Below, in pieces: positions 63,766-64,000 of a stretch of 64,000 nucleotides of DNA. Within the stretch, counting starts at the first letter, position 1. Every line of letters begins with the position of its first letter. The notes beneath the pieces were generated by a model. That model did no database searches. It saw only the letters and a program-made list of their open reading frames with translations, and was not told the origin of the DNA. Both the position numbers and the translations under genes were made by a program. The DNA comes from Pelomonas sp. Root405 (lineage in GTDB: Bacteria; Pseudomonadota; Gammaproteobacteria; Burkholderiales; Burkholderiaceae_C): NCBI RefSeq assembly GCF_001425165.1, contig NZ_LMDU01000001.1, positions 218,075 through 282,074 on the forward strand, written 5' to 3'.

Positions 63766-64000
63766 ATGAGTCTCGCCAAGATCCTCGTCGCCCAGGGTGG
63801 CGGCCCCACGGCCGTCATCAACCAGAGCCTCGTCGGCGTCGTGCTCGAGGCGCGCCGCCAGGCGGGGGTGGGCAAGGTCTATGGGGCGCGACACGGCGTG
63901 CGCGGCATCGTCAACGAGGACTTCGTCGACCTCACGCAGGAGACCAGCCACAACCTGGAGCTGGTGGCCAGCACGCCATCGTCGGCGCTGGGCTCCACGC
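63766..64000 (+). CDS. pfp: 6-phosphofructokinase, pyrophosphate-type (3' end outside window)
   Basis: The first 78 residues of a phosphofructokinase. The start MSLAKILVAQGGGPTAVIN carries the donor-binding loop GGGPTAVIN, with Pro-Thr where ATP-dependent enzymes have other residues. This is typical of PPi-using or mixed group enzymes, which make fructose 1,6-bisphosphate reversibly. Next come QSLVGVVLEAR and VYGARHGVRGI. The ATG at 63766 has an AGGAG about five bases upstream. The gene continues beyond base 64000, so length and the diagnostic second-site residues are not visible. The donor specificity is inferred. Confidence 0.88.
   Translation, partial: MSLAKILVAQGGGPTAVINQSLVGVVLEARRQAGVGKVYGARHGVRGIVNEDFVDLTQETSHNLELVASTPSSALGST

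Overview
The window is a GC-rich, gene-dense stretch of a Gram-negative chromosome. Gene order and families point to a betaproteobacterium of the order Burkholderiales, most likely the Roseateles/Rubrivivax/Leptothrix neighbourhood. The supporting signs are def-fmt divergent from LysM-dprA-smg, a paired cphA'/cphA with its associated ABC transporter and DUF1854 gene, a DUF1631 gene, an SAH riboswitch on ahcY, a PPi-type phosphofructokinase and a PEP-CTERM protein. The taxonomic placement is inference from content. I see no rRNA, tRNA, CRISPR array, prophage or insertion sequence, and no gene-free stretch longer than about 300 bases.

Layout. 1-2.7 kb: soluble lytic transglycosylase (5' cut off) and an NAD-binding epimerase-like protein, followed by the first copy of an interspersed repeat. 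2.9-10.7 kb: a secreted PEP-CTERM phytase-like protein, a glutathione S-transferase, PepQ, two secreted proteins of unknown function and a GH74 xyloglucanase. 10.8-14.3 kb: low-molecular-weight phosphatase, TonB-dependent receptor and OmpW. 14.4-17.7 kb: the methyl-cycle operon ahcY-tlyA-metF on the minus strand, preceded by a clear SAH riboswitch and ending in the second repeat copy. 17.8-21.6 kb: aldo/keto reductase, YcaQ-like glycosylase and a membrane diguanylate cyclase. 21.8-27.6 kb: yajC-secD-secF and a DUF1631 protein. 27.7-33 kb: smg, dprA and a LysM protein diverging from def-fmt-htpX. 33-43.8 kb: lipoprotein, DUF2807 protein, azlCD, pgk, a second diguanylate cyclase, maeB, a DMT exporter diverging from its likely regulator, a GNAT protein and pyk. 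43.8-50 kb: a MerR/CDF metal module with a textbook 19-bp-spacer promoter, then an ECF sigma factor / secreted protein / Ser-Thr kinase signalling module. 50-57.7 kb: the cyanophycin locus. 57.7-64 kb: bfr/bfd iron storage with a Fur-like box, a cold-shock gene, a YgiQ radical-SAM protein, a DUF3369-EAL response regulator, the third repeat copy and the start of a PPi-type phosphofructokinase.

How it fits together. ahcY, tlyA and metF deal with SAH, SAM-dependent methylation and methyl donors, and one riboswitch appears to control all three. pgk, pyk, maeB and pfp are lower-glycolysis and anaplerotic enzymes scattered singly. The cyanophycin block has one complete synthetase and one paralogue whose Mur-ligase half has lost its P-loop lysine and its C-terminal lobe, divergent from a half-size ABC transporter with an unusual N-terminal domain. 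Three c-di-GMP proteins show three different states of the GGDEF and inhibitory sites.

The most unusual element is a repeat of about 145 bp present three times (2.7, 14.5 and 63.6 kb). Each copy begins directly at or inside the stop codon of a gene, in the same orientation as that gene, and each keeps one shared reading frame open.
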